Assembly: GCF_000764305.2 (NCBI RefSeq)
Contig: NW_025933335.1
Coordinates: 1 to 64,000 of the forward strand
Direction: 5' to 3'
Source of the DNA: Hyalella azteca
Lineage: Eukaryota > Arthropoda > Malacostraca > Amphipoda > Hyalellidae
DNA: 64,000 bases
Position 1 is the first letter of the stretch. Each line of letters opens with the position of its first letter. Position numbers and translations under genes: made by a program. The notes under the pieces were generated by a model. The model ran no database searches. It was not told the origin of the DNA and saw only the letters and a program-made list of their open reading frames with translations. This document shows positions 62,866-64,000 of this stretch, one piece after another.

Positions 62866-63099
62866 TATAACAAAAAAGATCATAAAAACATACCTGAAAC
62901 AGAAAGGAATATTTTAGTGACAACCATCATATTTTTTGGAGAAATAAATCATAGTTAAGGTTAATTACTTTTTGTTCTATGTTGCCCAGTGCACAATTCT
63001 ATTGATGATATTCTATGCACAATTACCTATGTGATGACCAATGATGCATCAATTTTTTTGTTAAGTGAATTTTTTTGCTGAGCAAGGCAAATGTAATCA

Positions 63100-63159
63100 A
63101 AATTTTTGTTGTTACTTGATTGTTGCTAACTGGAGCCTTTGCTAATCAAGGTTCTACTG
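63100..63159. mobile_element. Single right end of another pogo/Tigger-like element
   Basis: The sequence gctaatcaaggttctactg reads, on the minus strand, as a CAGTAGAACCTTGATTAGC terminus of the same superfamily but a different family from 62020-62865. No matching left end was found. Confidence 0.4.
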
Positions 63160-63961
63160 TGAATGCATTTTAGGGGTGTCCCTCTTGCAAAAATGGCCAC
63201 AATTTTTTTTAAATGAGACACACAAATTCTGTCAATCACATTTTTAAGCAAACACATATAAGCAAATTTATGTAAGTAAATTTTTTCAATAGGGTGAATA
63301 TTTTCTTTGCTACAGACCAAGCAGAAGACTTCTTTTCATGGATATTTTAGAGGTAGTAAATGTATGATTTTTAATTTGCTTTATGCTACATAGATAGCAA
63401 AAATGTTGAACTTTATGCCACTATAGTTTTGCAATATTTTGATTAGTTTAGCTGCTACAACATTTCTACAAAATGTGAGATGGCTGTACTGATTTACCCA
63501 ACCCATCCCTTATTAGCCTGCTTGACGGTATTGCTTCTATTGGATTAAGGTCATATTTAAATTAAAATCCTTAGTGGCTGAAATTTATGTTTTATTTTTG
63601 TTTCAATTTTTGCCTTCCTGTATTATCATCATGAGTAAAAATATACCCATGTGAACACATCGGAATGAGTTCCAAGCACAGCCTTTGCAGTCACAGAGTA
63701 GTATGGTATCTAGGTGAGGCAAGTTACAGTAAGTCAACATGCCTGTTCCATCTGATGATGCGTGTGAACTGGGACCAATAGGCTAACCTGTGGCCTGATT
63801 TGCCTGGTGTGGCAGCTTGACCAAGTGTGACAGATTAATATGATGTTGTGGGTTACACATCATACTGAAAATATATAACCTCATGATTATGGATGAGTTA
63901 ACATTTTCCTAATTATATAAGGGTTTCACACTTATTTGGTTTGTTGGCTGCTAATGTTAGC

Positions 63962-64000
63962 ATACCGTCAACTGGGGCTACTTGGGACGATTTTGAACGT
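63962..64000 (+). mobile_element. ATACCGTCAA terminus running off the window
   Basis: It resembles the termini at 60568 and 60945 (ggg...ac..ttttga spacing kept). The rest lies outside the window. Confidence 0.4.

Larger units (their letters stand above)
60945..63531. mobile_element. Possible DNA transposon remnant with ATACCGT inverted ends
   Basis: Plus-strand termini reading ATACC(G/A)TTAAATAGGGTAA occur at 60568 and 60945. An inverted, related terminus ends at 63531 (catcccttattagcctgctt, then gacggtat). Another plus-strand terminus (ATACCGTCAACTGGGGCTAC) starts at 63962. The 60945-63531 pairing is a guess. No transposase was seen, and younger repeats sit inside it. Confidence 0.35.

Overview
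The window is AT-rich animal nuclear DNA: spliced genes with GT-AG introns, long non-coding stretches, minisatellites and many short transposon remnants. I infer an arthropod, with a malacostracan crustacean as a weak guess from the style of the repeats; no sequence here fixes the species. The assembly is short-read scaffolding, because a Nextera mate-pair junction adapter is still present at 10803-10840.

The one clearly intact gene is RanBP3 (Ran-binding protein 3, nuclear export cofactor of CRM1) on the minus strand. Seven coding exons between 57662 and 47067 join in phase into an 831-residue frame. The Ran-binding domain lies in the last two exons. A small exon at 58783-58809 (MSSPGVQKQ, then gtgagt) may be an alternative or true first coding exon.

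From 1 to about 11.7 kb, two diverged copies of a segment of up to 4.7 kb (1-4665 and 8630-11695) flank a broken Hsp70 gene (6782-7260). The Hsp70 remnant has its start and its C-terminal tail but lacks nearly all of the middle. Within the duplicated segment a few blocks are far better conserved than the rest. One is a 77-bp minus-strand stretch with splice sites in both copies, which joins in phase to a possible terminal exon at 2608-2807. The second copy loses 1,056 bp relative to the first exactly at the adapter, so part of this layout is an assembly artefact.

From 11.7 to 35.4 kb I see no supportable gene. It holds AT-rich sequence with several minisatellites (12.0, 12.5, 22.9 and 28.4 kb), a 77-bp perfect palindrome at 16.7 kb and a small inverted-repeat element at 25.3 kb.

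From 35.4 to 41.8 kb is a mosaic of duplicated modules: a 30/33-bp minisatellite, a tRNA-derived SINE, a foldback element, a tiny palindromic insertion with 9-bp target duplication, a duplicated acidic C-terminal reading frame, and a non-LTR retrotransposon reverse-transcriptase fragment invaded by the minisatellite. An inverted-repeat element lies at 43.2 kb.

Downstream of the RanBP3 start, 58.8-64 kb holds transposon debris: a 377-bp offset duplication, a pogo/Tigger-like MITE with TA target duplication (62020-62865), and four copies of an ATACCGT-type terminus. I found no rRNA, intact tRNA, CRISPR or operon, and no coherent new multi-gene system. The points most worth follow-up are the conserved split exon in the duplication, the internally deleted Hsp70, and the minisatellite/LINE mosaic.
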